Assembly: GCF_001942305.1 (NCBI RefSeq)
Contig: NZ_MKKE01000055.1
Coordinates: 124,001-188,000, forward strand
Direction of reading: 5' to 3'
Length of the DNA: 64,000 nt
Source of the DNA: Saccharomonospora sp. CUA-673
GTDB lineage: Bacteria; Actinomycetota; Actinomycetes; Mycobacteriales; Pseudonocardiaceae
The notes under the pieces are model-generated. The model did no database searches and was not told where the DNA came from. It saw nothing but the letters and a program-made list of their open reading frames with translations. The position numbers and the translations under genes are program-made. Numbering within the stretch: position 1 is the first letter of the stretch; each line of letters starts with the position of its first letter. This document shows positions 47,365-57,078 of this stretch, one piece after another.

Positions 47365-49521
47365 TCCTGCGCCGCACGCGGCGGACGATCCGTCGGCCCG
47401 ACAGCAGCACGAGCGCCACGCCGGCGACGATGGTGATGACGAGGGTCACGGTCGAAAGTTCGGTCGAGGAGAGCTCGAGTTCGGCCGGTTCGCCCAGGGG
47501 CGTGCCCTGTGGGGTCGTCAGGTTGACGGTGATCTTGAACCGGCCCGAGCGCAGCGTCTCGGCGGGCACCTGGGGGCTGATGGTGCTGTTGGCCGACAGC
47601 GTCTGGATCGGGATGTGCGCGGGCCGCAGTCCGGCGATGTTCTCCAGCTGCAGGCGCACGCGGATCTCTACGGGCAGGTCGTTGCGGACGCTCACCGGCA
47701 GCGGTGCCGACTCCGAACCCCGCAGCACCGGCTGGGCCAATGTGGCCACGGTGACGTGGCTGGTGAGCTCGTCGAGCTGGTCGTCGGCCTGCGCGGCGGC
47801 GGCCAGGCCGTGGCGCGGCCGGTCGTGCCACGTCACCGACGTCGCGCGGATGACGGCGTTGTGCAGCGGCTGCAGCAGCTGGGCTGGCGTGACCTGCCTG
47901 GTCGGGTCGACGCTCATCGCGCGCGCGAGGCCGGCGGTGGTCGCCTCGGTGGCCGACAGCGAGTCGACCCGCCCGGCGTCGAGGGCGGCCGCGGTCGTCT
48001 CGGCCTCCGAAGGGCGCGTCGGGGTGGCGCCGTTGACGGGTTCGGCGAGGACGTCGTCGAGGGCCGTCGGCGCGAGCATCCGCGCGCGGATCAGCTCGGA
48101 GTAGGAGTCGAGGAACGCGGTGAGGTCGACGGACGTGCCGGTCAACTGCGGCGGCGGGGACACCACGACCGGTCCCGGCGGCTGCTCGCCGAGCCCGCCG
48201 CGGAACGCCAGGGCGGCGATGCCGTTCTGGGTGGCCACGTCCGGATCGTCGACGGCGGTGCGGTTGTTGCTCGTGGCCGGCGTGCCGGCGAGCGCGTCCG
48301 CGACCAGCGGGTCGTAGGTGATGCGGCGCGCCGCGGCGGCGCTGTCGATGTCGGAGACCCGGCCGATGTCCTCGACCGCGGCGTCGGCGCGCACGGGCGG
48401 GGTGAGGAACGTGTGCGCCCCGGCCGACGTCGCGGCGTGCAGCGCCTCGTCGGTCAGCGAACCGCCCGTCCACACGACGCCCTCACGCGGTTCGACGCCC
48501 GTGCGCTCGGTGATCGACCGGCCGTTCAGCGCCATCCCGACCAGGCCCGCGTCGCTGTCGACCCTGGCGAGCGTGCCCAGGTCGCGTCGGCGTAGGGCAT
48601 CCGCACGACGCAGTGCGCCGACACCAGCGTGCGCAGCCGGTCGAGCCAGCGCTGGGCGTGCTCGGCGCCGCCGCCCGGCACGTCGCCGCGGTCGGTGCGG
48701 ACGCGGTAGCCGCCCGCCATCTGCTCGACCGTGCCGAGCAGTTCGGGGTCGATCGCGAAGCACATCGACCGGAACAGGGCCGCGTCCTCCTGCTTGGCCA
48801 GCGCCGATTCGACGAGCGCGTCGAGCCGGCCGCCCGGGGCCACGGCGTTGGCGAGGCCGTCGTCGGCGAGCACGATCGTGTCGTCGTGCGGGTCCGACAC
48901 CACCGCGGGGCGTTCGGCGGTCAACGGCCACAGCAGCGACGTGCGGGCGGGCGGCACGCCGCTCGGCGGGTCGATGACCGGCAGCATCATGTTCATCGAC
49001 GCCAGCCGTGCGGGTCCGCCGTAGGCGGGCGTGCCGTTGACGTTCACCAGCAGCGGGTACACCCCGGGCGTGCCGAGCGGCAGCTGCGCGGCGGGGACGT
49101 CGAACTCGACGCGCGTCGACTGTCCCGGCCTGAGCGAGTCGGCCAGCGTGATCCACTCCGACATGCCCGCGTCGGTGGGCGGCGGTTCGCTCGTCACCGA
49201 GTGGAACTGCGCCGACGACTGCACCGGCTGGCCGATCTGCAGCCGCGCGACGACCTCGGAGATCTCGCGGTCGCCGGTGTTGGTGACGGTGCCGCTCACC
49301 CGGATCCGGCCCTCCGGGCCGCCCGCGGTGAGCAAGCGCGGTTCGAACTCCTCGACGTCGAGGGTCAGCAGGTCGGGCTCGCTGAGCTGCTGTTCGGGCT
49401 GCGGTTCGTACTGCCCTGGTTGCTGAGCCGGGTGAGGTTGCGCGCCGGCGGGCGCGTGCGCGAAGAGCCCCTGCGTGAGGAGGAAGGCCAACGCCAGCGC
49501 GAACGCGCTGAACCTGCTCAC
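47330..49521 (-). CDS. DUF6049 exported membrane-anchored protein (Rv3909 counterpart; frame break near 48582)
   Basis: About 730 residues after one repair. Signal peptide MSRFSAFALALAFLLTQGLF, large extracytoplasmic beta-rich part (VSGTVTNTGDREISEVVARL), and a C-terminal membrane helix (LVITIVAGVALVLLSG) followed by RRIVRRVRRR. Break in GCGACCTGGGC: adding a G joins RMPYADA to DLGTLARVDSDAGLV. Start GTG at 49521 chosen for CGGAGGCGG at -8 to -16. Position before murJ equals M. tuberculosis Rv3909. Function unknown, presumably cell wall. Confidence 0.83.
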
Positions 49522-49557
49522 TGCTCGCCGCCTCCGTACCTCGTGTCGAACAAGCAC

Positions 49558-50049
49558 CTAGTCGAACAACTCTCGTGCCTTGCGCACGAGCTTGCGCTCA
49601 TCGGTGTAGGCGAGCCGTGAGTCCAGTTCCCCGAGCGGAACCCACGCCACTTCGGTGACTTCGACGTCCTCGTCCGACAGCTCGCCGCCGACCGCTTCGA
49701 GGAGGAAATGATGCACCGTCTTGTGGATGCGTCTGCGCTCGGCCACGAACCAGTAGTCGATGGAGCCGAGCGGGCGGACGACCTCGGCGACGATGCCCGT
49801 CTCCTCCCGAACCTCGCGCACGGCAGTGTCCTCGACGGTCTCACCGTCCTCGATGTGGCCCTTCGGCAGGGACCACAGCAGACGCCCGTGCCGGTTCAGT
49901 CTGCCGATGAGCGCGGCGTGCGTGCGCGCGGGATCGACGACGAGACCTCCTGCGGACGTCTCGTTGACGGTCGTCATCCGCCGCCGGTGCCTCCGCCGCG
50001 ACCGGCGTCGCGGTGTGGCGTCACCGGGCCGGCCGGCCGATCCAGGCAT
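49558..50049 (-). CDS. NUDIX hydrolase (MutT4-like)
   Basis: 163 residues with a basic N-terminal tail (PRRRSRRRHRRRM) and the Nudix box GHIEDGETVEDTAVREVREE-TGI (Gx5Ex7REUxEExGU). Hydrolyses nucleoside diphosphate-linked compounds. The basic tail and location match M. tuberculosis mutT4 (Rv3908). Divergent from pcnA with 101 bp between. An internal ATG (MTTVNETSAGG) would give the bare Nudix domain. Confidence 0.92.
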   Translation of the reverse strand: MPGSAGRPGDATPRRRSRRRHRRRMTTVNETSAGGLVVDPARTHAALIGRLNRHGRLLWSLPKGHIEDGETVEDTAVREVREETGIVAEVVRPLGSIDYWFVAERRRIHKTVHHFLLEAVGGELSDEDVEVTEVAWVPLGELDSRLAYTDERKLVRKARELFD

Positions 50050-50150
50050 GCTGCGATGCTAGATCACCGGGCGGCCCCGGTAGGCTGGCTTGCTGTGTCC
50101 GTGTTGAATCGATTCCCCCGTCGGGGCGCTGTCGCGGAGGTCGCCCAGGC

Positions 50151-51635
50151 GTGAATCAGACCGCCGTGAATCCCACCGGAGCCCAGCTGAAGGCCAGGGC
50201 CGAGGCGCAACGCAACGCCGTGGCCGAGCTGTTGCGGGTCTCCCCCGTGGCCGACGACCTCGCCAAGCGATTCGCCGAGGCGGGGCATTCGCTGTACCTC
50301 GTCGGCGGAAGCGTGCGGGACGCGTTGCTGGGGCGCCTGTCGTCGGACCTCGACTTCACGACCGACGCGCGCCCCGAGGCGATCCAGAAGCTGGTGTCCG
50401 GGTGGGCCGAGGCCGTGTGGGACACGGGCATCGAGTTCGGCACGGTCGGCGCGGCCAAGGGCGGCGTGCAGCTGGAGATCACCACGTTCCGCGCCGACGT
50501 CTACGACCGCGTCAGCCGCAACCCCGACGTCTCGTTCGGCGACACGATCGAGGGCGACCTGGTGCGCCGCGACTTCACGGTGAACGCGATGGCCATCGAG
50601 TTGGCCACGAAGACGTTCGTCGACCCGCACGGCGGCATGGACGCCCTCGCCGCGCGCACCCTCGACACGCCGGCCACGCCGGAGGAGTCGTTCGCCGACG
50701 ATCCGCTGCGGATGCTGCGCGCGGCCCGGTTCACCGCGCAGCTGGACTTCACGCCCGCCGACCGGGTCGTCGCGGCGATGCGGGACATGGCAGGCGAACT
50801 GGAACGCATCACCGCCGAGCGCGTGCAGGCGGAGCTGTCGAAGCTGATGGTCAGCGCGGCGGTCCGGCGCGGCCTCGAGCTGATGGTCGACACCGGGCTG
50901 GCCGACATCGTGCTGCCCGAGGTTCCCGGCATGAGCCTGGCGATGGACGAACACCACCAGCACAAGGACGTCTACCAGCATTCGCTGACGGTGCTGGACC
51001 AGGCGATCGACCTGGAGACCACGCACGAGCCGACGTCCGAGCCCGACCTGGTGTTGCGGTTGGCGGCGCTGCTGCACGACATCGGCAAACCGGCGACGCG
51101 CAAGTTCGAACCGGGTGGGGGCGTCAGCTTCCACCACCACGAGGTCGTGGGCGCGAAGATGGCGCGCAAGCGGTTGCGGGCGTTGCGGTACCCGAAGGAC
51201 GTCGTGGCCGACGTGTCGCAGCTGGTGTACCTGCACCTGCGGTTCCACGGCTACGGCAAGGGCGAGTGGACCGACTCGGCGGTGCGGCGGTACGTCAACG
51301 ACGCGGGTCCGCTGCTGACGCGCCTGCACAAACTGGTGCGCGCCGACTGCACGACCCGCAACCGCCGCAAGGCCGCCGCGCTGCAACGCACCTACGACGA
51401 CCTCGAGGCGCGCATCGCGCGGATCGCCGAGGAGGAGGACCTCAAGCGCGTCCGACCCGACCTCGACGGCAACGAGATCATGCGCATCCTGGGCGTCGAA
51501 CCGGGCCCGATCGTCGGCAAGGCGTGGAAGCACCTCAAGGAACTGCGCCTCGACCGCGGCCCCCTCGACCACGACGAGGCCGTCGCCGAACTCCACCGCT
51601 GGGCCGCCACCCAAGGCATCACCCCGCCGGAGTAA
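50151..51635 (+). CDS. pcnA: CCA tRNA nucleotidyltransferase/poly(A) polymerase-type
   Basis: 494 residues. Nucleotidyltransferase core LYLVGGSVRDALLGRLSSDL then DFTTDARP; RRDFTVNAMAIE; HD domain LAALLHDIGKPATRKF and FHHHEVVGAKMARKRL. Adds CCA to tRNA 3' ends; both tRNAs in this window lack an encoded CCA, so the activity is needed. GTG start. Unbroken. Ends before the minus-strand DUF4276 gene. Confidence 0.95.
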   Translation: MNQTAVNPTGAQLKARAEAQRNAVAELLRVSPVADDLAKRFAEAGHSLYLVGGSVRDALLGRLSSDLDFTTDARPEAIQKLVSGWAEAVWDTGIEFGTVGAAKGGVQLEITTFRADVYDRVSRNPDVSFGDTIEGDLVRRDFTVNAMAIELATKTFVDPHGGMDALAARTLDTPATPEESFADDPLRMLRAARFTAQLDFTPADRVVAAMRDMAGELERITAERVQAELSKLMVSAAVRRGLELMVDTGLADIVLPEVPGMSLAMDEHHQHKDVYQHSLTVLDQAIDLETTHEPTSEPDLVLRLAALLHDIGKPATRKFEPGGGVSFHHHEVVGAKMARKRLRALRYPKDVVADVSQLVYLHLRFHGYGKGEWTDSAVRRYVNDAGPLLTRLHKLVRADCTTRNRRKAAALQRTYDDLEARIARIAEEEDLKRVRPDLDGNEIMRILGVEPGPIVGKAWKHLKELRLDRGPLDHDEAVAELHRWAATQGITPPE

Positions 51636-51683
51636 GCGGTTCGGCTAGTCGGGCAGGGTAATGCCTGGTTGTCTGGGTCGTGA

Positions 51684-52331
51684 TCAGGCACTGCGCCACA
51701 AGTCGACGATCCTGTCGACGTCCTCGACGAGACGATTCCACCCGTCGAGACGCGAGATCGGTCCGTGCGGGTCCAGGCGTTCGAGGAGTTGCCTGCGATG
51801 GCTGTCGAACCGGTTCGCACCCCGTTCACGCCGGCGGCCGGTCTTGTCGGCTGCGGCAAGTAACGCATCACGGAGCCGCTGCTTGGGGTCTGCGATCCGC
51901 TCGACTTCGCGTGGGTGCGGAAGACCGAGATCCGACTTCCCCTTGGGGTTACCGGCGACGCGGCGGATCGCACCGTCGTCGAGGAGCAACCACGCTTCGG
52001 TCATCCGGATCGGGATCACAGGGCAGCATGTCAGCGTGGCGCTGACTTCAGTCACGCCGTCGGTGATCTCCGCTCGCCGCGCGGGTACTCCTGCGTTGTC
52101 GGCGTCGCGATGGACGATCACCACGTCCGGTTCCGCCCCCAGGAGGCTGATGCCCGCCCGCACTTTGGCTGCGACGGTCTTCTTCACCTGCTTTTCGAGC
52201 AGGGCAAAGTTCGGACTGGAGACTCGTAGCTCCACCCCGCGTTCCCGGAACAGGTCTTCAACGAGTGGGCTCAGCGGTGCGTCGGAGGTGCCTTCTGCGA
52301 CGAACAGCCCTTCGTAGGTTTGCCGCTTCAT
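51684..52331 (-). CDS. DUF4276 (TOPRIM-like) protein of a two-gene ATPase cassette
   Basis: 215 residues. N-terminal GLFVAEGTSDAPLSPLVEDL gives the acidic Glu and Ser-Asp of the family; VVIVHRDADNAG supplies an acidic DxD-like site; PIRMTEAWLLLDDGAIRRVA is the conserved RMTEAW block. DUF4276 is related to RloB/TOPRIM-type nuclease folds and is commonly paired with an AAA ATPase. Overlaps its ATPase gene by 4 bp (ATGA), so the pair is translationally coupled. Function as phage defence is inference by analogy with AbiL, RloAB and PARIS-like systems. Confidence 0.8.
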   Translation of the reverse strand: MKRQTYEGLFVAEGTSDAPLSPLVEDLFRERGVELRVSSPNFALLEKQVKKTVAAKVRAGISLLGAEPDVVIVHRDADNAGVPARRAEITDGVTEVSATLTCCPVIPIRMTEAWLLLDDGAIRRVAGNPKGKSDLGLPHPREVERIADPKQRLRDALLAAADKTGRRRERGANRFDSHRRQLLERLDPHGPISRLDGWNRLVEDVDRIVDLWRSA

Positions 52332-53752
52332 CCTGCGAGGTCCATGGGGAGCCCGATCTGGCTACCAGCGGGTGCCGTCAGGTAGGTGATCAGATCTGCG
52401 CGAGTGGCTACGGCGGAAGCATGAGGAGCTCGCCAGGTGTCCCGAAGGGGCAGAAGGGACAACGCTTCTGCTACACGCCCGTCTGGTCCCGACCGTCGCC
52501 GTGTTTCCGCCACGAGGATGTCTCCAAGGTCGCACAGTTGGACGATGCCAGGCGAATGCGTGTTGATGATGACCTGGCGGAACGGGTTGTCGAGAGCAGG
52601 TTGCTGCTCGCTGTCCACTGCCAGGTCGCGGACGAGATCCAGCATGGCTTCCAGGTTTGCAGGGTGGATGCCGTTCTCCGGCTCTTCCATGCAGATCAAG
52701 CCGTGAACCGTGGGATCTTCGAGCAGGACACAGAGCGCGAGGAACCGCAGCGTTCCCTCGGACAGTGCGCGGGCGGGAAGTCGCATGCCGCTGCGTTCAT
52801 TCAGGAAGAGGGTGAGTACTTCCCGCTTCTGATCGGGCTCGACGCCGATACTGTCAACACCGAGGTCGCCCAGATCGGCAAGTCGGCTGGCGACCTCGGC
52901 GTAGACAGCCTCTTCGTCGACGCCCCCATCATCCCGTGCAGCGTCCTGGGCGATACGGAAGAGCGTCGCAGCCACGTGCCGACCGTCCGACCGCAGTGTG
53001 CGCGGGTCGGCAAAGCTGTCCGGCGCGCGGAGTGCGGACGGTTCGAGTGCGAGTCGCCGCCAGCTTTCCATTTCTCGCCGCGCAGCGAGCAAGGTGGGCT
53101 GGTCGTTGGTCGTGATTGTGCTGAGTACGGTACGTCCTGCTTTGGCAGCGGCTCGCGGCTGCGGGCGCCCTGAGGTGCCGTCGCCGTGCACATTGACGAC
53201 AATGCCCTCGTCTCGTTGCTCGGTGGACATGAATGGCCCACCGCGTCGTTCGCCGACCACGACGGCGTTACGAAAGTTCTTCGCGCTGTGCTTGAACCTC
53301 AGGTGTTTCGCCGCGTCCCCACGTTTGATGTGCGTGAGGCGCTCGTGCTGGAGTACGAGACGCCCGATGCTGGCTTCACCGTCAGACCGTGCGTACGCCA
53401 GACGTAGTTCGTACCGTAGGAACGTCGTCGCGGGTTTGGCCGGGGACCCGAGGTCGTCCTCGACTTCGGGCGGCACGATCATCTCCACCGCGAGGTCCAT
53501 CGTGCGCTCGTGGTCGCCATAGCCGTCCCAGAAGAGGTCGCGAGGGTCGGCGCTTGACCCCTCGGAAAGGCTGCGCACCTTCTGCGCGGCGCCCATCAGG
53601 GTATCGGTGGACAGGTACGAGAGGAACTCGATGGCGTCGAAAACGTTCGACTTACCCACGCCGTTCGCACCAGCAATGCACGTGAACGGGCCGAAGTCGA
53701 CCTGCACGTCGAGCAGATTCTTGAACCCGTGCACTTCCAGCCTGGTGAGCAT
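52328..53752 (-). CDS. AAA/ABC-type ATPase (AAA_15/21) of the DUF4276 cassette
   Basis: 474 residues, RecF/OLD-like ATPase. Starts MLTRLEVHGFKNLLDVQVDF with Walker A CIAGANGVGKSNVFDAIEF (~26-44); signature ARALSEGTLRFLALCVLL; Walker B LICMEEPENGIHP; switch His IINTHSPGIV. The middle (VEMIVPPEVEDDLGSPAKPA etc.) is a helical insertion. It lies upstream of and overlaps the DUF4276 gene. By eye its codon use is less GC-biased than its neighbours, suggesting acquisition. A sensor/regulator for the nuclease-like partner is the likely role. Confidence 0.88.
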   Translation of the reverse strand: MLTRLEVHGFKNLLDVQVDFGPFTCIAGANGVGKSNVFDAIEFLSYLSTDTLMGAAQKVRSLSEGSSADPRDLFWDGYGDHERTMDLAVEMIVPPEVEDDLGSPAKPATTFLRYELRLAYARSDGEASIGRLVLQHERLTHIKRGDAAKHLRFKHSAKNFRNAVVVGERRGGPFMSTEQRDEGIVVNVHGDGTSGRPQPRAAAKAGRTVLSTITTNDQPTLLAARREMESWRRLALEPSALRAPDSFADPRTLRSDGRHVAATLFRIAQDAARDDGGVDEEAVYAEVASRLADLGDLGVDSIGVEPDQKREVLTLFLNERSGMRLPARALSEGTLRFLALCVLLEDPTVHGLICMEEPENGIHPANLEAMLDLVRDLAVDSEQQPALDNPFRQVIINTHSPGIVQLCDLGDILVAETRRRSGPDGRVAEALSLLPLRDTWRAPHASAVATRADLITYLTAPAGSQIGLPMDLAG

Positions 53753-53802
53753 GTGAGCAGGTTATCGCGCTTGCCGGGCCGGCGGGTGCTTGCCGAGGCC
53801 CG

Positions 53803-55712
53803 CTAGGCGCGTTCGAGGGCTCCGGACTCGAGGTGGGCGCCGATGGCGTGGGGCAGGAGGTAGGCGACGGCGCCGCCGGGCAGGGGTCCCCACGGTGCGG
53901 TGACGCCGGTGAGCACGTGCACGGGCCTGCGCACGACGTATGTCCGCAGGTCGCCCTCGCGTTCGAACGTCAGCGACGTCTCGGGGAACGGCGTCCGGTC
54001 GGGGTGGGTCAGGTTGCCTGTTCGTTGCCGAACCGGCGCAGCCGCGTCCCGGCCGGCAGCGTCACCATGCGCTTGTTGCGGTAGAACGGCAGCGGCGGTT
54101 CGCCGCGCAGCGGCTGGACCGGCCAGTCCGTGGGGTGTTCCTGTTCGGCCGACGTGCCGCCGCCCATCCGGCCCGGCACGAGCAGCAACGCCCCGAGCAG
54201 CGTCTCGGCGGCCTCGTGGACGCGGCGGAACGTGCGTGGTTCGACGGCCTCGCCGTCGGCGTACCGGGCGACCTCCCAGCCGTCGGCGGCGCGGTGCAGA
54301 CACCACACGTCGTCGGCGGTCTCGCCGATGCGGAACGCCGACTCGGGGATGCCGTACTCGGCGAGCCGCAGCCGCAACGTGGTCAGCACGTCGGAGGCGC
54401 GCAGACGCCGCGGTTCGTCGCCGCGTTGCACCTTCGTGACGGTGCTGGGTTCGGCGACGTCCTCGGGTGCGCGCGGCGGCCGCGGCTTGCCCTGGACGTC
54501 GGCCTCGGCCGTGGCCCGCACTGATCGGCGGGCGTACGGCACGGCGTACTGGTTGGCGCGGATCGCGTCGAGCAGTCCCTGCTCGGGCGGGACGCCGTAC
54601 TTGCGCAGGTAGTGCGGCACGGCCGCGGGCCAGATCCACGTGCCGTCGGTGTGGAACGCGTCGGGCACGTCGGCGGGGGCGCCGGGCGGTGCGAACAGGT
54701 CCCGCAGGCCGCCCTGCCTGGCCAGCACCACGGGCGCGCGGTACAGGTAGCCCAGCACCCGCGGGATCTCCTCCTGCGGCAGCGGCGGCCGGTTGACGAC
54801 GGGCTTCTCGCCCTCCCCGCCGCCGTCGACGACGCGGGCGTGCCGGAACTCGATGTCGAGCGGTTTGCCCGCCTTGCCGGCCAGCCACGCGGGCGGATCG
54901 GGACGCGGGAAGTACTCGAGCTCGGCGTCGTAGGTGCGCGCGGTGCGCCGGCCCTCGGGCGGCAGCTGCCAGAGCGGCTCGGACGTGGTGTCGAAGTCGA
55001 AGTCGAAGTTGCGTTCGGTGTCCAGGGAGTAGGTGCCCTGGAACCAGGTGCCGTGCTCGGCGGTGTACATCGCCGAACGCAGCTGCGCGAGCAACTGGCC
55101 CAGCTGCGGCGGCGCCGACAGCGACACCGCGGTGTCCTCGCCCGCGTCGGCCTTCACCTCGAGTTCGGAGTAGTCGCCGACCTGTCGGAACTGGGCCGCC
55201 ACGCGCTGCCAGCCGGTGGGCAGGAAACCCAGCAGCGTGCGGCCGATGGCCTTCAACAACGGTTGGACGTCGTCGCCCTTGCCCGGTTCGGTGCGCGGTG
55301 TGCCGGGTGCGGCGAAGTCGTGGCGTTCCTGCCACAACGCCGTGATCGTGTCGGGGTCCTGCACGCGCGTGGTGAAATCCGTCAGCCCGAGGTCGCGGGC
55401 GCGGCGTTCGTCACCGCCGGTCCAACGCAGGACGAGCTCGTCCTCGTCGGAGGCCGGCTCCACCAGGTACGGCTCGTCGTCGTGCAGGCAGTAGGTGTGT
55501 ACGGCGAACGTCGCGGGCGCCTCGGACGCGGGCACGACCTTGCCGCGGGTCCCCTGCGTCTCGGTGTCGAAGTCCTCGGGCGGTTCGGTGCCGGGCAGCG
55601 GCGTCAGCAGCACGCTCGAATCGGCCGTCGAATGCTGCGCCCGGAACATCCCGCCGTCCCACAGCGCGTACAACCCGTCGGGCCGATCGGCCACTTCCAC
55701 TCGAAAACGCAC
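53803..55712 (-). CDS. TNT-type NAD glycohydrolase toxin-like protein (frame break near 54018)
   Basis: About 636 residues after one repair. The last ~110 residues form a TNT domain: LPAGTRLRRFGNEQ joined to GNLTHPDRTPFPETSLTFE, then RTYVVRRPVHVLTGVTAPWG, PLPGGAVAYLLP and HLESGALERA. TNT domains cleave NAD+ (M. tuberculosis CpnT). The upstream 500 residues contain a YezG/DUF600-like middle (FRQVGDYSELEVKADAGEDT) and no signal peptide or membrane segment, so how it would be exported is unclear. Break at CAGGCAACC: adding a G restores the domain. No obvious immunity gene next to it. Confidence 0.82.
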
Positions 55713-55963
55713 GCGTGCTCGCCCCCTCGCTCAGGTGATCGCGGGTTCCCCTCCCGCGGTTCGCGCGGGCCTTACTGTATCGACACCTGCCGTTTCGGCC
55801 AGGTGGACCGCCGTCGGTGGGAAGGCCTCACCTTAGCGCCGACGGGTGACCGCGAGGTACGAACCGCCCACTTACCGCAACTTGCGCTCTGGGTCCAGAG
55901 CGACGTATTCGATGCCGCAAAGCGAACCCTCCGCGGCGTGCCGCCACCCACCCGGGTGGGATC

Positions 55964-56545
55964 ATGGGACACGTGCACGCGGACTCCGAGGTTGAACCTG
56001 GAACCCTCCTGGTCGCCGCTCCCACGATGTTCGATCAGAACTTCCGGCGGACGGTCGTGTTCGTGATCGACCACAGGGACGAGGGAACGCTCGGTGTCGT
56101 GTTGAACAAGCCGAGCGAGGTGCCGGTCAACGAGGTGTTGCCGGGCTGGGGTTCGCACGTCGTCGAACCGGAGTCGGTGTTCGTCGGCGGTCCGGTGGAG
56201 AAGAAGACGGCGCTGTGTCTGGCTGCCCTGCGCACGGGCGAGGACGCCGAGGAACTGCCGGGTGTGATCGCCGTGCGCGGCCCGGTGGCGCTGGTCGACC
56301 TCGACGCCGATCCCGACAGCCTCGTCAGCAAGGTGCGCGGCATGCGGGTGTTCGCCGGGTACGCCGGCTGGGACGCGGGTCAGCTCGCCGCCGAGATCAA
56401 CCGCGGCGACTGGCTGATCGTGCCCGCCCTGCCCGGCGACGTGCTGGCCACCCCGAACCGCGACCTGTGGTCGCACGTCCTGCGTCGCCAGGGCCTGCCC
56501 ACCGCCCTGCTCGCCACCCACCCGGGAGACCTCCAACTCAACTGA
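55964..56545 (+). CDS. YqgE/AlgH family protein
   Basis: 193 residues, DUF179 fold: PGTLLVAAPTMFDQNFRRTV then VVFVIDHRDEGTLGVVLNKP and ESVFVGGPVEKKTALCLAAL, AGYAGWDAGQLAAEIN, GDWLIVPALPGDVL. Conserved bacterial protein of unknown biochemical role. Start ATG 55964; a GTG 8 bp later is possible. Follows a 250-bp gap from the divergent TNT gene. Confidence 0.92.
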   Translation: MGHVHADSEVEPGTLLVAAPTMFDQNFRRTVVFVIDHRDEGTLGVVLNKPSEVPVNEVLPGWGSHVVEPESVFVGGPVEKKTALCLAALRTGEDAEELPGVIAVRGPVALVDLDADPDSLVSKVRGMRVFAGYAGWDAGQLAAEINRGDWLIVPALPGDVLATPNRDLWSHVLRRQGLPTALLATHPGDLQLN

Positions 56546-56600
56546 CCGCACGGGTGCGTGTTCGGTGCGGGCCGGGTGGGAGCTCCGTACGGTGGGTGGC

Positions 56601-57068
56601 ATGCGCCGTCTGCTGCTCGCCGCCCTGGCCGTCCTCGCCGCCGCGGGCGGTGCGTTCGTGGTCGGGATGCGCCGGAAATCGCCGGTTCTGCAGGATCTGA
56701 TCCGACAGTTCAGCAAGCATTACGTGACGCCCATGGTGCTGCCGAACGCCGGCGGCGCGGGTGACGGCAACGCCGTGGTGCACCACCGCGGCCGGACGAG
56801 CGGCCGCGAGTACGCCACGCCGGTCACGCCGATGCCGGTCGAGGGCGGTTTCCTCGTCGCGCTGCCGTACACGGCGCGGGTCGACTGGGCACGCAACGTC
56901 CTCGCCGCCGGCGGGGCGACGGTGGACTTCGACGGCGCGAGCCACGAGGTCACCGACCCGGCCGTGGTGCGCTACGCCGACATCGCCCACCTGCTGTCGC
57001 CGAGCAGTCGCCTCGTGGCCAAGGTCTTCGCCCTCGAGGAGTTCCTCCGCCTCCGCACCCACCCCTGA
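56601..57068 (+). CDS. Deazaflavin (F420)-dependent nitroreductase-family protein
   Basis: 155 residues. N-terminal helix MRRLLLAALAVLAAAGGAFV, then the DDN/FDOR split-barrel core VVHHRGRTSGREYATPVTPM and WARNVLAAGGATVDFDGASH. F420-binding oxidoreductases of this family reduce nitro- or ene-compounds; the physiological substrate is unknown. ATG at 56601 is preceded by GGTGGGTGG; a longer frame from 56565 lacks a ribosome site. Confidence 0.83.
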   Translation: MRRLLLAALAVLAAAGGAFVVGMRRKSPVLQDLIRQFSKHYVTPMVLPNAGGAGDGNAVVHHRGRTSGREYATPVTPMPVEGGFLVALPYTARVDWARNVLAAGGATVDFDGASHEVTDPAVVRYADIAHLLSPSSRLVAKVFALEEFLRLRTHP

Positions 57069-57078
57069 CCGGGAGCGG

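Noticed and set aside
44494..47436. 980-codon forward frame opposite murJ
   Set aside because: Antisense to murJ and its Pro-rich tail; low-complexity Arg/Gly product.
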